From Synchiropus splendidus (lineage: Eukaryota; Chordata; Actinopteri; Syngnathiformes; Callionymidae): DNA of 64,000 nt. Shown here piece by piece: positions 10,990 to 21,845 of the stretch. The stretch covers positions 37,107,937 through 37,171,936 of the forward strand of contig NC_071334.1 in NCBI RefSeq assembly GCF_027744825.2, read 5' to 3'. The notes below the pieces were generated by a model, which saw only the letters and a program-made list of their open reading frames with translations, ran no database searches and was not told the DNA's origin. A program made the translations under genes and the position numbers. The first letter of the stretch is position 1. Every line of letters begins with the position of its first letter.

Positions 10990-11095
10990 TGCTGAAGATG
11001 AGGGCAGCGCAGTGGTCTCACTATGTGTGCTGGTGTTTGATGGCTCACATGTTTTCACCTTTATTAGGCTGATAAACATCAAATTTTATTGACAG
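10990..11095. mobile_element. Internal fragment of the hAT-like family seen at 37.3-38.9 kb
   Basis: About 80 bases match 37545-37625: both read cctttattaggctgat, then tttattgaca/g. No ends are visible here. Confidence 0.5.
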
Positions 11096-12223
11096 AGGAT
11101 GTGAGTAGTGCAGTGGCAGAATGGACGTAAACAAACATGGCTGACTGCAACATCAATCTCGCGCCACGCTATTTCTGACACTCTACAGCTCGACGCTGAG
11201 TGACATATCACCAGCTACTGTTGGCTGTATTAATGAGCAGCTGAACAGCTCCAGTCACACAGACAAACATTCCCCACCTTTACCTCTCAGGTTCTGTCCA
11301 TCCAAACGTCTGTCAGTCTTCACCCTTGTGATTCAAATCGACATTGCGGTTACCATTACCCCACTGTAGATTGTAGGTTGCTTGGACGTACCACAGCAAC
11401 GCCACTTATGGAATAACAGGATGAAAAAAGAATGAATAGATTTTTTGTAAAAAAGTTTGATGTGTTTTAGCCATCCTCCTTCCCTATCGCCACATATACA
11501 CTGATAGAAATTTTATTATCTGTAATCAGCATTTCTTTTAAGATTTCTTTCTTTTAATTAACTACAGATCTACTCTTCATGCTTCTCGTGTTTATCTCAG
11601 TTCAATCGTTATCCACTTGCTAAACACATTTCAGTTACGTCTGCAATTAACTACACACACCAAAGCGATGCCGTCGCATATCAGAGAAATGGACCGTCAG
11701 ATGCTCTCCTAATTTAAGCTTAGATAACTGTCGACATTTGATGCTGATCTCAACTAACTTACTTTGTATTTCATTTACTTTCATCTGTTTAATTTTATTT
11801 TGGTTTGGGCCAGTCATAAATTAATGTGCAGTAATTTTGTTCGTCGTTTAGTTTTCAGCTAACTGATAAAAATTGAGATAAAAGGTGATGCACTAATGTA
11901 AATAATGGTTTTATGCCAGTTGACAAGATAAGCATCAGCAAATCTCATTTAATGTTTCCATGCCACTTTAAACTTCATGTCCATGTCCGACGGCAGATAA
12001 TGTCACACACACACAAACTGTAATCAGTCGACATTGCCATGAAACACAGACTGCTTCACAAAAAATCAGGAAAACACCCTGTTCACTGAGCCATTCACAT
12101 CTGTGCCACGCAGATCTCAAAACAAAATGAGCTGAAAATTAACAGTTATAATCCTAATACTGCTTATGGCAATGGGCAAATTCACCCAAATGTAGAACTT
12201 TTCCTCTAAATATGTCTCATATA
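11096..12223. other. No gene recognised
   Basis: AT-rich non-coding sequence with no long open frame on either strand. Likely intron of tmem79 or intergenic. Confidence 0.4.
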
Positions 12224-13010
12224 CAAGTGACATCCGAGTTACGACCTGCTCAACTTACGTCCACCCAAACTTACGACCACGGCCAGCAGATGCTTATTAT
12301 TTTTTTTATTCAACGCAGCACCTAGCAGCCCAGCAACGCGTACAATTATGGCAGCCAGCCGGCATCACGTACGACAGTTATGGCAGCACAGTATCCCAGC
12401 ATCTCACCCTCACACAGCGATCTACCACTTCACTCAGTAACTAGATACTGTCTTGGCAGCATCTAAATTTTGTACCCTACACCATTACCATGTCCCTCAA
12501 GAGAAAACCCACGTCATCAGATGGAAATCCTGCAAAGAAAGCGAGGAAGGCACTGACTTTGGAGATGAAGATAAAAGTGATCAAAGAATATGAAGGAGGA
12601 AAAAAAGTAAATTCCATCGCTCTAGATATCCTGCTTTCCCTCTCAACGGTATCGACAATCTTAAAGGGTAAGGACTGCATAAAGAAATCAGTGAAAGCAG
12701 CAGCCCCAATCAAGTCCACGATTATCACAAAGCAGCGTGACGTACCAATTGCCAAGATGGAGAAAATGCTCTACACGTGGCTGGAATGTGAAAATGATGG
12801 CGCGAGGAGTGCAAAGTAAGGCTACAAGTTTATTTAAAGTGTTGAAAGAAAGTGGAGGTGATATGCTTCTCTTGAATTTGTTGAAAGTGATGGATGGAGC
12901 GTTACCAGGTTCAGTGTCGTATCGAAAGGTGAGGCTGCTAGTAGTGGTTAGACAGCAGCTAAGGCATTCGTGGTGGAATTTGATAATTTAATTAACATTT
13001 CTGACAATGA
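12224..13010 (+). mobile_element. Truncated Tigger/pogo transposon with CENP-B-type helix-turn-helix
   Basis: Starts with a Tigger-like end containing CATCCGAGTTACGACC and AACTTACG. From 12490 the frame encodes a pogo/Tigger transposase N-terminus: LKRKPTSSDGNPAKKARK, then LTLEMKIKVIKEYEGG, the first helix of the CENP-B N-terminal DNA-binding domain. After a stop near 12817 the second domain continues in other frames (TSLFKVLKESGGDM, then KGEAASSG-stop-TAAKAFVVEF at 12927-12985). The DDE catalytic part is absent: homology ends near 13010 where a gypsy fragment begins. Confidence 0.85.
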
Positions 13011-13445
13011 GCTGAAATTTTGGAACCATACTAGCCAGTAGTCTTTGCCCTCATGGTGAAATATATCAGTCCCCACCTTCTCCCATGGCTGCGAAGGGAG
13101 CTCTGTGGTAATCAGGGGTTCCTTTGTTTGCTTATAATGATGCACCTGACACGTAGCATACTCACTGATCAACTAGTCAATATCAGAGTTCATATTTGGC
13201 CGGTATAGAACCTCTCGTTTTCTCCTTTTTGACTTTTCTGCTCCCAAGTGCCCTTCATATAGCCTGATGAGCATTTCTCTCCGCATGGATGTGGGCACAA
13301 CAATCCGGTCACATTTAAGCAAAAGTCCATCCACCACTGAGAGGTCGGACTGAATCTGATAATATTGTTTACATGACCCCTTCTTCCATCCCTCTTTTAG
13401 GTTGACAACTGTCCTTGTGTGGCTGGCAGTGCTGCATAGCTAGAT
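13011..13445 (-). mobile_element. Ty3/gypsy integrase fragment
   Basis: Minus-strand frame reads LSVVDGLLLKCDRIVVP, MRREMLIRLYEGHLGAEK, then TCQVHHYKQTKEPL and PSQPWEKVGTDIFHHEG, i.e. the HHCC zinc finger and the start of the integrase core. One in-frame stop interrupts it (around 13170) and part of the core is scrambled. No LTR, reverse transcriptase or protease of this element adjoins. It is abutted on the left by Tigger and on the right by a BEL/Pao element of the same orientation. Confidence 0.85.
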
Positions 13446-13454
13446 GTCAGATAG

Positions 13455-15665
13455 ATGTCTACATTGAGATTAACATCCTCTTCTGATTCTTGGGTGTCTT
13501 AACACTTTGATGCACGGTCTGCAAAGGTAAAGTCTCTGGATGGCAGGCTAGGTTGAGTTGTTGCACCACTTGAGGAAGTACAATGCTCCTCTCCGACCCA
13601 TCATCGAGTACTGCATAAGTCTCCATCATTTGGTCACCATTATGTAAAAGGACCTTCACTACCTTTAGCATTACTCTTTGAGATCTATTCGGCTGGTCCA
13701 GGTAAACCTTTGTGGGAAGTAGACTGACTGCATACACCTTCCGTCTGGTTTCTTGGATGGCGTTGTGTAGGACAGTGAGGTTTCCTTACAGGTTTTACAA
13801 GGCCGTTTCAGTGTGCTATGGCCCTCAGTGTGAGTCCGTCCACATCTCTGACACCATTTGCCATCCTCCATCCACTTTAAGGTCTGGTCAGAGTCTAATT
13901 TCTTGAATTCCTCACAGGAATTAAGATAGTGTTCTTGACAGTCACAATACGGACAGTAAGGTTTGGATTTGGACTTCACCTGTTTAGACTCTGCCATAGG
14001 TGTCCTTTCCTTTGTCGCTCTTTCAGAAACATTGAAGCACGTAGTTGCTTATTTCAATTTGGTTGTTGTGGCTCGTTGTTCATTTCTATTTTGTCGAACA
14101 GTATCTGAATGATACAATGCAGCTGCTCGATGTGAGATGTGCCTTGCTTGGGACTTTGTTTGTAGCCAGGTAGACAAATCTTGAAGTGTATAAGTTCTGT
14201 CTGTACCTGCAGGATACTGTAACGCAGGCAATACTCGACAAATCCGTTGCGATAGGTGGCTGACAGTTGACCAAGCGATCTACGTGGGTAACACAATGGA
14301 GCTCACATCCGTCAAGCATTCTTACCATGCCTGCTAAGGACTGGACTGACAAAGCGAATGAGTCAAAGGCATTAGCATCGCCCATCTTGATTGCAGGGGC
14401 ATTGAGTAAGGCGCCAAGCTCACTCTGGACTAGTTGTCTCGGCTGTCCATACTTGTCTTGTAGAGCCTGAAGAGCACTTGTGTATGGTGTTGGGTCATGC
14501 ATGTACGCCTTAGCAATCTGCAGTGCACATGGAAGTTTGATGTGTTCAATCAACACTTGATATTTATACTGTTCACTGAGGTGAACGTTGCCTTCCAGTA
14601 CATTGTCTAGTGCTTGCTTGAGCAACGCAAGTCAACCTCCCGACCACTCTTGAACACAGGCAGGGAAGGTCAGGGGATTACCAGGGTAGGGAGTGGCGAC
14701 AGCTGGTGCAGTCTTGAACCCATGATGTGTTGAGAAGAGGGGCGGAGCTCCTTTACTGATTGAAGCAGGGTTGCGTTGCTCCTTGGTTGGATGTCTATAG
14801 TTGACAGCAGGTTGGTGCTGAGGAATTTGCGATTCTAACTGTGATGCTAGCTGCAGTGTAGCATGAGTCACAGGCGCTGTTGCTTTGGTGGTGGTGGCCC
14901 TGGTTGCATCACCGTTGTGGGGGCAAATGTTGGGCCAGGTGGTAGTCTTCTAGACTCGTGTGCCGTAGGTAGTAGAAGCTGTGGCGGTGCTTTCGGATTA
15001 ATTGAGGAAGCAGCTACCACTGTGGTAGTATCAGATTGTGGGAAAGGGTTACTTGGACATGCGACAGGAGCTGGTGTTGACATTAGCTGGGTTGTTAGGG
15101 AAGGCATGGATGTGGATAGAGGTGTAGTCTGTTGTTGTAGGGGATGAGGTACCGTTGATGGTAAGCTCACAAAAGTGTCTGAATTGTCAGGGTGCACTGA
15201 TACTGCAGCTGTGCAGCTATCAGAAAGTAGCATAGTGCAAAGTTTGGCGATCTCAAGCTCTTGTCGGGCTCAAGTCAGGCGCTGCTGTTTTTCTAGCTGC
15301 CTGGCGAGGACTGCTCTGGCTTGTAGCGCTTCAACCCTAGGTCGAGTATCTTCCAGTTCCAACTGCCTGGTCTTCTCCTCCAAGATGGCATTTGAGAGAC
15401 CATAAGTGGGGTACGTACCAACTGAGCAACAGGTATGCTTGCTGGATCTGCTACGGGTGTTTGAACTCCGACTCGTCTTGCTGCTGTGGTTGGGGGACAC
15501 AGTGGCAAGTGAATCTTCTTGTGCAGATGGTTGAAATCCAGCTTGATAAACACCCAAATAAGCAGGCAAACGATGTTCCCTCTGTGGACGTCCCCGGGAC
15601 TCTGGGTTGCAGGGTGCTGCGTTGTCCATAATCCTCCTTTCAGGTTGCACTCAATCCGGCTCGAA
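13455..15665 (-). mobile_element. BEL/Pao LTR retrotransposon, 5' half (gag to protease)
   Basis: Reading leftwards: a gag start (ATG near 15630, MDNAAPCNPESRG), a Pro/Ser/Thr-rich linker (15233-14640), a DUF1759-like gag segment (14625-14230: VLIEHIKLPCALQIAKAY, LQALQDKYGQP), a double zinc knuckle (13960-13810: CPYCDCQEHYLNSC and WCQRCGRTHTEGH), and an aspartic protease with VLDDGSERSIVLPQ (13625-13570). The frame is broken several times. Reverse transcriptase, RNase H and integrase are missing, and the sequence stops at the gypsy integrase fragment. Confidence 0.85.
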
Positions 15666-15685
15666 GGACCAAGTTAGAGTTAGAG
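15663..15685 (-). other. Candidate primer-binding site of the BEL/Pao element
   Basis: TTGGTCCTTCGAGCCGG lies just upstream of the gag start and begins with the TGG that pairs with a tRNA CCA end. Which tRNA is not determined. Confidence 0.45.
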
Positions 15686-16080
15686 TTAAGGCCTCTAATT
15701 TCAGAAAGCTGCTGGTTGAGGCGGAAGATTATGGACAATGAAACCCGTTTAAGTTTCAATGAAGTTCCCTTTATTGCAGAATGTCACAATCCAGGCACAT
15801 CGCATCCAATTGTCAGAGAAGGCATTTAGGTGTATGTGTTTATTCATATGTGCATGTGTGGTCTGGAACCAGAAAACAATGGACTGTGTTACAATATTTA
15901 CAGAAATAAAGTTCAAATCAGAGTAATTCTGGCAAAATAATAGTTATGACCTTATTAATTAGGAACTCTAGTACAATCGTACAATAAATTGTTAAATGTA
16001 CTTAATCTCTCATGAGACAATCAAATATCACAGCTTACTTACTCTGTAGTTTGACTTATCCGAGATAACAGCAAGGTTGC
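15686..16080 (-). repeat. Candidate 5' LTR of the BEL/Pao element
   Basis: Non-coding block directly outside the primer-binding site, of plausible LTR length, with an AATAAA on the minus strand near 15840. No second LTR copy exists in the window because the 3' half is gone, so the call rests on position alone. The outer boundary is set by the start of gypsy coding at about 16085. Confidence 0.4.
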
Positions 16081-16084
16081 TGCT

Positions 16085-17760
16085 CCACTGACTGCGCTTA
16101 CCTCCACTAAGAGGATTTTCGCCTGGACTCCTGAGGCAGAGGAGTCTTTCAACAAGCTCCGGACTCTCTTTTCCTCTGCTCCGATCCTGCGTCATCCTGA
16201 CCCTTCCCGGCAGTTCATCGTGGAGGTAGACGCTTCAGATTCGGGAATCGGCGCTATCCTGTCACAAAGGGACTCGTCTGACCAAAAGTTACACCCATGC
16301 GCTTTTTTTTTCCCAAAGACTGTCAAGTGCAGAGAGAAATTATGATATTGGCAACATTGAGCTCTTGGCCATCGTGGCGTCACTACAGGAGTGGAGGCAC
16401 TGGTTAGAGGGGGCTGAAACCCTTTTTTTGGTACTCACAGACCATAAAAAACCTTCTGCACCTCCAGTCCGCCAGACGGCTCAACTCTCGTCGGGCTCGG
16501 TGGGCACTCTTTCTGGGAAGATTCAGGTTTTCCATAACCTACCGCCCAGACAGCCAAAATACTATACCTGATGCTCTGTCCAGACTCCATGAGAACCCTC
16601 TTTCTCAAGAGAAGATGGAGACCATTGTTCCTGAGACTTGTATTATCTGTGCCGCCTGCTGGGACATCGAGAAAGCTGTTTTGGAGGCCCAGGGACTCCC
16701 AACGCTGGTCCTCCAAATAGACTGTTCGTCCCTCAACCTACACGCTTGCAAGTCCTGCAGTTGGCCCCCTCGTCAAAATTGGCCTGCCACCCAGGTACTT
16801 TCCGTACTCTCTGTCTCCTCATACAACGCTTTTGGTGGCCTGGCATGACAAAGGATGTTAAAGGTTTGGCAGGGTGGCAGGCTTTCCTAAAAGCCCCGGG
16901 AGCCACCAAGAGCTTAACATCCAGGTACCACCCGTAATCTAATGGGCAGACAGAACAGACTAGGTCCAGGACCTGGAGTCCACGCTCAGATGTGTCACTT
17001 CAAAGGACCCTTCCTCCTGGTCATCCCAACTCCCTTGGGTGGAGTACTCCCACAACACCCTCGTCTCTGCCTCCATCGGTATGTCGCCCTTTATGGTTGC
17101 TTATGGGTACCAGCCTCCCTTGTTCCCCTCCCAGGAAGCTGAGACTGCGGTTCCATCGATTAACCAACACCTGCAATGTTGCCGCGAAACCTGGCATCGA
17201 ACCCAAGCTGCACTCCTCCGCTCCGCTGAACAGACCAAGACTGTCGCCGACCGGAGCAGGATTCCCGCTCCATATTATCAATCCGGCAACATGGTCTGGC
17301 TGTCAACCCGAGATCTTCAGGTTCCTGGTGTGTCTAAGAAGCTTTCTCCCATATACATCGATCCTTTCAAGGTGGAGAGAAGGATCAACAACTCCGCAGT
17401 CCGGCTTAAACTTCCAGACTCATTAAAGATCCACCCTACATTCCATGTCTCCCTGCTCAAGCCGGTCAGCACTTCTCCACACAGTCCAGCCGCCCAGAAC
17501 CTCCTCCCCCCATCCTCATCGACAATCATCCTGCTTTTACAAAAAGCAAACAAAATACTCGACTGCAGACAACATGGTCGAGGCTTCCAGTACCTGGTTG
17601 ACTGGCAAGGATACGGACCTGAGGAGCGATCCTGGATCTTGCGCTCCCTCATCCTCGACCAACACTTAATCTCTGAGTTCCATGCCACTCACCCAGACTA
17701 GCCTGGAAGAGTGCCAAGTGGCCCTCCTTGAAGGGGGGATACTATTAGGTTTTGTGTGTC
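16085..17760 (+). mobile_element. Ty3/gypsy chromovirus-type retrotransposon, 3' half
   Basis: Begins at the end of the reverse transcriptase ([17 protein letters not shown]). RNase H follows: [20 protein letters not shown], a frameshift near 16300, then [16 protein letters not shown] and LTDHK. Next come the integrase zinc-finger region (RFWWPGMTKDVK), an internal deletion of most of the core near 16865, the core end (SLTSRYHP, SNGQTEQT), and a long open C-terminal frame (17039-17701) ending in a chromodomain, FQYLVDWQGYGPEERSW. A purine-rich tract (GAAGGGGGGATAC, 17728-17740) marks the edge of the 3' LTR. Not functional. Confidence 0.9.
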
Positions 17761-17974
17761 TATGTGCTTTTATTGTTGTACTTCCTGTCTCCCTGCTACC
17801 GTGTTTCATCTGTCCTGCTCCAGCCTAATGGCGACACACAGCTGGGACTCATTCCGCTGATGATCCTTCCATGGATACAGTGGTGCCAACAACTTTGTCG
17901 CTATTTCTAGTTACTTTCTGGACCCCCCAGCAAGAAAATTAGACAAAAGCGACTGGCGACAAATCTCACGACTT
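17761..17974. repeat. Probable partial 3' LTR of the gypsy element
   Basis: Non-coding sequence following the purine tract; no partner LTR is present to confirm its length. DIRS-like coding sequence starts next. Confidence 0.35.
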
Positions 17975-19680
17975 TTTTGGTGATCAGAGGCTCCAAATTC
18001 ACGGGAGGGGGACAAATAATTGCGTTCTCTTGTGCGCTACACCTCCAGAACCCAATGGATGCAGTCAGGGTTCGCTCGCTTTCGCAAATGGCAGCACGCA
18101 ACATATGGCTTTCAAAAACAACACTGAAAGAAACGGACAGACAGACCCTGATCGGAACATCAATCTCAGACGATACACTTTTCGGTGCCAATGTTCCTGA
18201 ACTCCTGGAGAAGCACAAATGAGCCAACACCTCTCCATTGTCTTCAATCTACATCAGGCACCAGATTGAAAGACTCGCTCTCCAGGAGAGAAGTCAAGTT
18301 TGACAGAACCCAGCCTTCCACATCCGCAGCTTATTCACATCTTCCACCTTCTGCTGTCTCCTTTTCTACATCCTTGGGCAGAAGAAGCAGCCAGCCTGGA
18401 CCCAAGCGTCAGACTACTTCCTCTGCCCAGCCCTTCAATAAAATGTCTAAACGCTATTCCCTGACCCAGGGGTCTGACGTGTGCAGTTTACACTGTGTCC
18501 CAAGACCTGAGTGACCCGCACCCAAGACAGCTATGCCAACGTCCTGGCCTGCTACTCTTGCTTGTGCCTGGAGCTTCTCATAAAACTATCCAGCACACAC
18601 CGGACGACCAATTTGCCTCGCATACACCCCGGAGCTCTGTAACCTCAGACGTGCTCTGTCAAGGGTCTCGGAAATTTTCCCTTGATAAATAATGGGAAAG
18701 CTAGGCTGACAGCTAGCCATGTATCCCCACCTGCTCCAGGTGCTCCTGAGGGAGCAAATGTGCCCACGTCGAGCTGTTACTTTGTTACGCTATGCGTAGG
18801 ATATGCGCAAGTGATGGTGAGGTCAGACAACTCCACAGCTGTAGCGTACATCAACTGTCAAGGGGGCGTGAGGGCCACCTCCCTGCACACGGTGGCGGCC
18901 AGTGGCGTACTGGTCACAGGTCATCATCTTGTGGTCATTCCATCCTCTCCCTCATCAAAATGAGCAGGAGGCAAAACTGCATCTTTTGTGTCCAATCATG
19001 CCCTTGTAGGTTACGTCAACAGAGCAAGGGAGTTCACACTGTTGGATGGACTGGTCGTCTGTTATGTGGGAGTCTGAAGGGGAGTTTCTTCCCAGCGGCT
19101 GGCACACTGGGTGTGATCAGCCATCAAGAAGGCGTACGTGGCCACAGGAGCTGAAGTCCCAGAAGGCCTTAGAGCACACTCCACAAGGTCCATCTCCTCT
19201 TCCATGGAGGACATCTGCCAGGCGGCATCCTGGTCATCTGCATCAACCTTCGCTCAAACCTACTTGAAGGACATGGTGAACACTTAAGTTGCTCATACTG
19301 TCCTTTCCAGAGGTGAATCTTCATCCTCGGCCGAGCCGGTAGGAAGTCAATCACAGGGTTCCTAAGGTATGGTTTTGTTTCTTCCTTTGGCCATGCTGGG
19401 AGGGAACTCATCTCCTTCACTGTGGAATGAATATATCTAACTGGCTGCCCAGCAGGCCTGTCTTTGGCGGCTGGGTTCCAAAAGGGGTAGAGCAACGGAA
19501 GACGAGGGGTGTTTTCCACAGTGAGGAATGCCTTCCTGGGCGGAGAGCCAGTCAATCAAAGTCTCAGGCCAAGGTCAATGCCTCGATGTGGATTAACCAA
19601 TAGCATAGGCTGTTAGAGGGATCCGCACATATTCATAGAACTGCGGTTAAATTAGGTGACCAGGATTTCCGTACATACAC
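17975..19680 (+). mobile_element. DIRS-type tyrosine-recombinase retrotransposon, internally deleted
   Basis: A gag-like piece (18040-18230: RNIWLSKTTLKETDRQTL then DDTLFGANV) is followed, after loss of the reverse transcriptase, by an RNase H piece (18810-18960: VMVRSDNSTAVAYINCQGGV) and the tyrosine recombinase C-terminus (19147-19287: GLRAHSTRSISSS, MEDICQAASWSSASTFAQTY), which carries the H-x-x-R catalytic motif. Non-coding right-end sequence (19290-19680) includes cacatattcatagaactgcg, similar to the end at 21796. The RNase H and recombinase calls are firm; the gag call is weaker. Confidence 0.78.
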
Positions 19681-20110
19681 AGATATTGTTCTTCATCCCT
19701 TTAATTGCAAACATTACTGAATCAAATAAAGTCAGGTATTAGGTCCTTGATAGCTTCCAGTATTGGCGAATTGCCAGTGCTCTGACATGTTGCTAGTTGT
19801 ATCTTCTTCACTCACTTTTAGTTTACTGGAACTGAATCTCAGTGTAAGTCAGTTAGATCTTCTTCTCATCAACTGGCCATTAATTAGCAATAAATTAGTT
19901 TATTTTCCATTAAAGCCATCACAGCCCCAACTCCACCTCCACTTCGACACTTCACGGCAGAAGGGCAGACTGACCTCGGAAGTGAGCTGGGCTCCTTTCT
20001 TTACATCATAGCAGAAGAATGGAATGACAGAGCAGGATCCCGGACGAGTGACCAGCTCCACACTTCATACCTGGCAATTGTTCTGGAACTTATTGAAGAC
20101 TAATAGTTTC
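19681..20110. other. Short spacer between DIRS end and L1-like ORF1
   Basis: No coding match; probably 5' leader of the L1-like element. Confidence 0.35.
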
Positions 20111-20870
20111 TGCAAGATGGCAGCTTTGGAGCAAATTGAATTCTTCCTCTCCAACTATCTGACAAACTCTTATTATTAACTCACTGAAAAAAGGTAAAAC
20201 CATCTAACATTTTTGGTGATGTCTTCATCGTCTGGGAAGTTGCCAAGATGCCAGACAAAGAGGGTGCAATCAAAGATATCGGACTTTGGTGCAAACATGG
20301 AAGATAATGCTAGCAACCCAGAGCTTGGAGGAGATGGAGAGACGCGACTCGTCATCGGCATCAACAAACTCAAGAATGAGTTTTCAAACAAGTTTAACGG
20401 AGTTATCAATGCTATCGAGAGTGTTAAAATGAAAATTGGAGTGTGCATGGAGAGAGTGTCAAAGGCTGAGGTCCGCTTTTTGAATGCCAAAGACGACGTT
20501 GCTATAATGAAAGCTAAAGTCACCTCTTGAACGACGGAATGAAAAACTGGAGGAAAAGGTGACAGACCTTGAGACCAGGTCCAGACGCGACAACCTGATA
20601 CTGGTTAATCTTCCTGAAGATGCGGAGGGGGATGACTGCTGCAGCAATTTGGAGAAATGGATTCCAGAAACGCTCAATTTAAGCAAACCCAAGATAACCA
20701 TTAAGCGTGCCCATAGGATCGGCTACAGATGCGGCGCTGGAGCTCCCCCAAGAACCATCATCATGAAGTTATTAAATGTCATGATGAAATGATAAAAGGA
20801 AATTGCAAAGTGAGAACTCGAACTGACAAGCACTGCCGTGAGCATGGTAGTAATGTCAGGATTAAAGTGA
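20111..20870 (+). mobile_element. L1-like LINE, ORF1 region
   Basis: A coiled-coil-like stretch (20340-20520: LVIGINKLKNEFSNKFNGVI and following) and, after a frameshift at about 20528, an L1 ORF1 RRM-like segment: VTDLETRSRRDNLILVNLPE, then EKWIPETLNL and KRAHRIGYRCG with PRTIIMKLLN. This is the nucleic-acid chaperone of L1-type retrotransposons. Confidence 0.85.
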
Positions 20871-21063
20871 TTTAGATAAGTCATGTTTTCATATTTACAT
20901 TTTAATTCCAGTAGTATAATTCTTAGTTGACTGAAAAATACAGCTGCGTTTCAGTATGGTTGCAAATTACTGAGTGCAGAGGTTATATCAAGTATAGTGT
21001 GTAAATAACATTGGGTTGTATTTTTTTTAAACAAGTGATGGGATTGATAAAATCAAAACATGC

Positions 21064-21264
21064 TTAAATAGTTTTTCTATAAGAGACACATATGACAAAA
21101 AATGACAAGATCATAATAAACCGTAGATGGCTGGGCAATGTTTTTTCTGCACCGTTCAATACACAAGCCAGGGGTGCAATGACACTTATCCATAAATCTG
21201 TCCCCATCAATTTTATAAATGTGATTCCCGAATATGCTGGCCAATATTTAATAATTCGGGCTTC
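21064..21264 (+). mobile_element. L1-like LINE, start of ORF2 endonuclease, cut off
   Basis: Frame from 21088 reads HMTKNDKIIINRRWLGNVFSA-type L1 endonuclease sequence, then NTQARGAMTLIHKSVP and YAGQYLIIRASE. Homology ends abruptly at about 21264 where DIRS recombinase sequence begins in the same strand. Belongs with the ORF1 piece at 20.1-20.9 kb. Confidence 0.8.
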
Positions 21265-21845
21265 TGAATGTGGGAGCAGACAGATGGAACCTGCCGTGGG
21301 TCTGAGGGCCCATTGCACGAGAGTAGTCTCATCCTTGGTGGCATTATTCAAAGGGGTGTCTGTGGAAGGCATCTGTCAAGCGCCATCTTGGTCTTTGTCT
21401 TCACCTTCGCCAGGGCATATCTCAGGGACATGTCGGTGGGTTCTGTGGCTCATTCAGTGTTGGAGAGTGTGGCTGGACCCTCTCTGGCCCCACTGGATGG
21501 GAAATAGAGATGAGTGTTTGTTTCTCATGGGTTTGGCTGATGGTCGGGCCATGCTGGGAGGAAACTAATCACTACGGTCTTCGGCTAGGTATGTAACCAA
21601 GAGCAAAGCCCGTTAGAGGGCGAAGCACTATTGCATAGAAATGTTCTGTTGCTGAGTACAAAGGACTAGACGCTAACAAGGAGCTGTATGGGAGAGGTGG
21701 AGCCTACCTGGGCGGAGAGTTTTATTATCCAATTCTCAGGCATGAGGCGGGGCCTCTGAGTGGAGGTAACCAATGGCGAAGCACGTTTGAGGGCTTTGCA
21801 CGTATTCATAGAACTGAAGTTACATTCAGGTAACTAACATTTCTG
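21265..21845 (+). mobile_element. Second DIRS 3' end (tyrosine recombinase C-terminus and right terminus)
   Basis: Recombinase piece: PAVGLRAHCTRVVSSL, ALFKGVSVEGICQAPSWS, VAHSVLE; the conserved H-x-x-R is at HCTR. The terminal part runs through gggcggagag and gcacgtattcatagaactga to gttacattcaggtaactaac, similar in layout to 19500-19680. Confidence 0.75.

Noticed and set aside
11100..12200. Possible exon in the spacer before Tigger
   Set aside because: No frame of useful length, no family resemblance and no splice-paired acceptor/donor.
14863..15147. Plus-strand Gly/Cys-rich frame as a keratin-like gene
   Set aside because: It is the complement of the BEL/Pao gag Pro/Ser-rich linker.
16085..17760. 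Endogenous retrovirus with envelope
   Set aside because: The order RNase H, integrase, chromodomain and a purine tract right after identifies a Ty3/gypsy chromovirus; no envelope frame exists.
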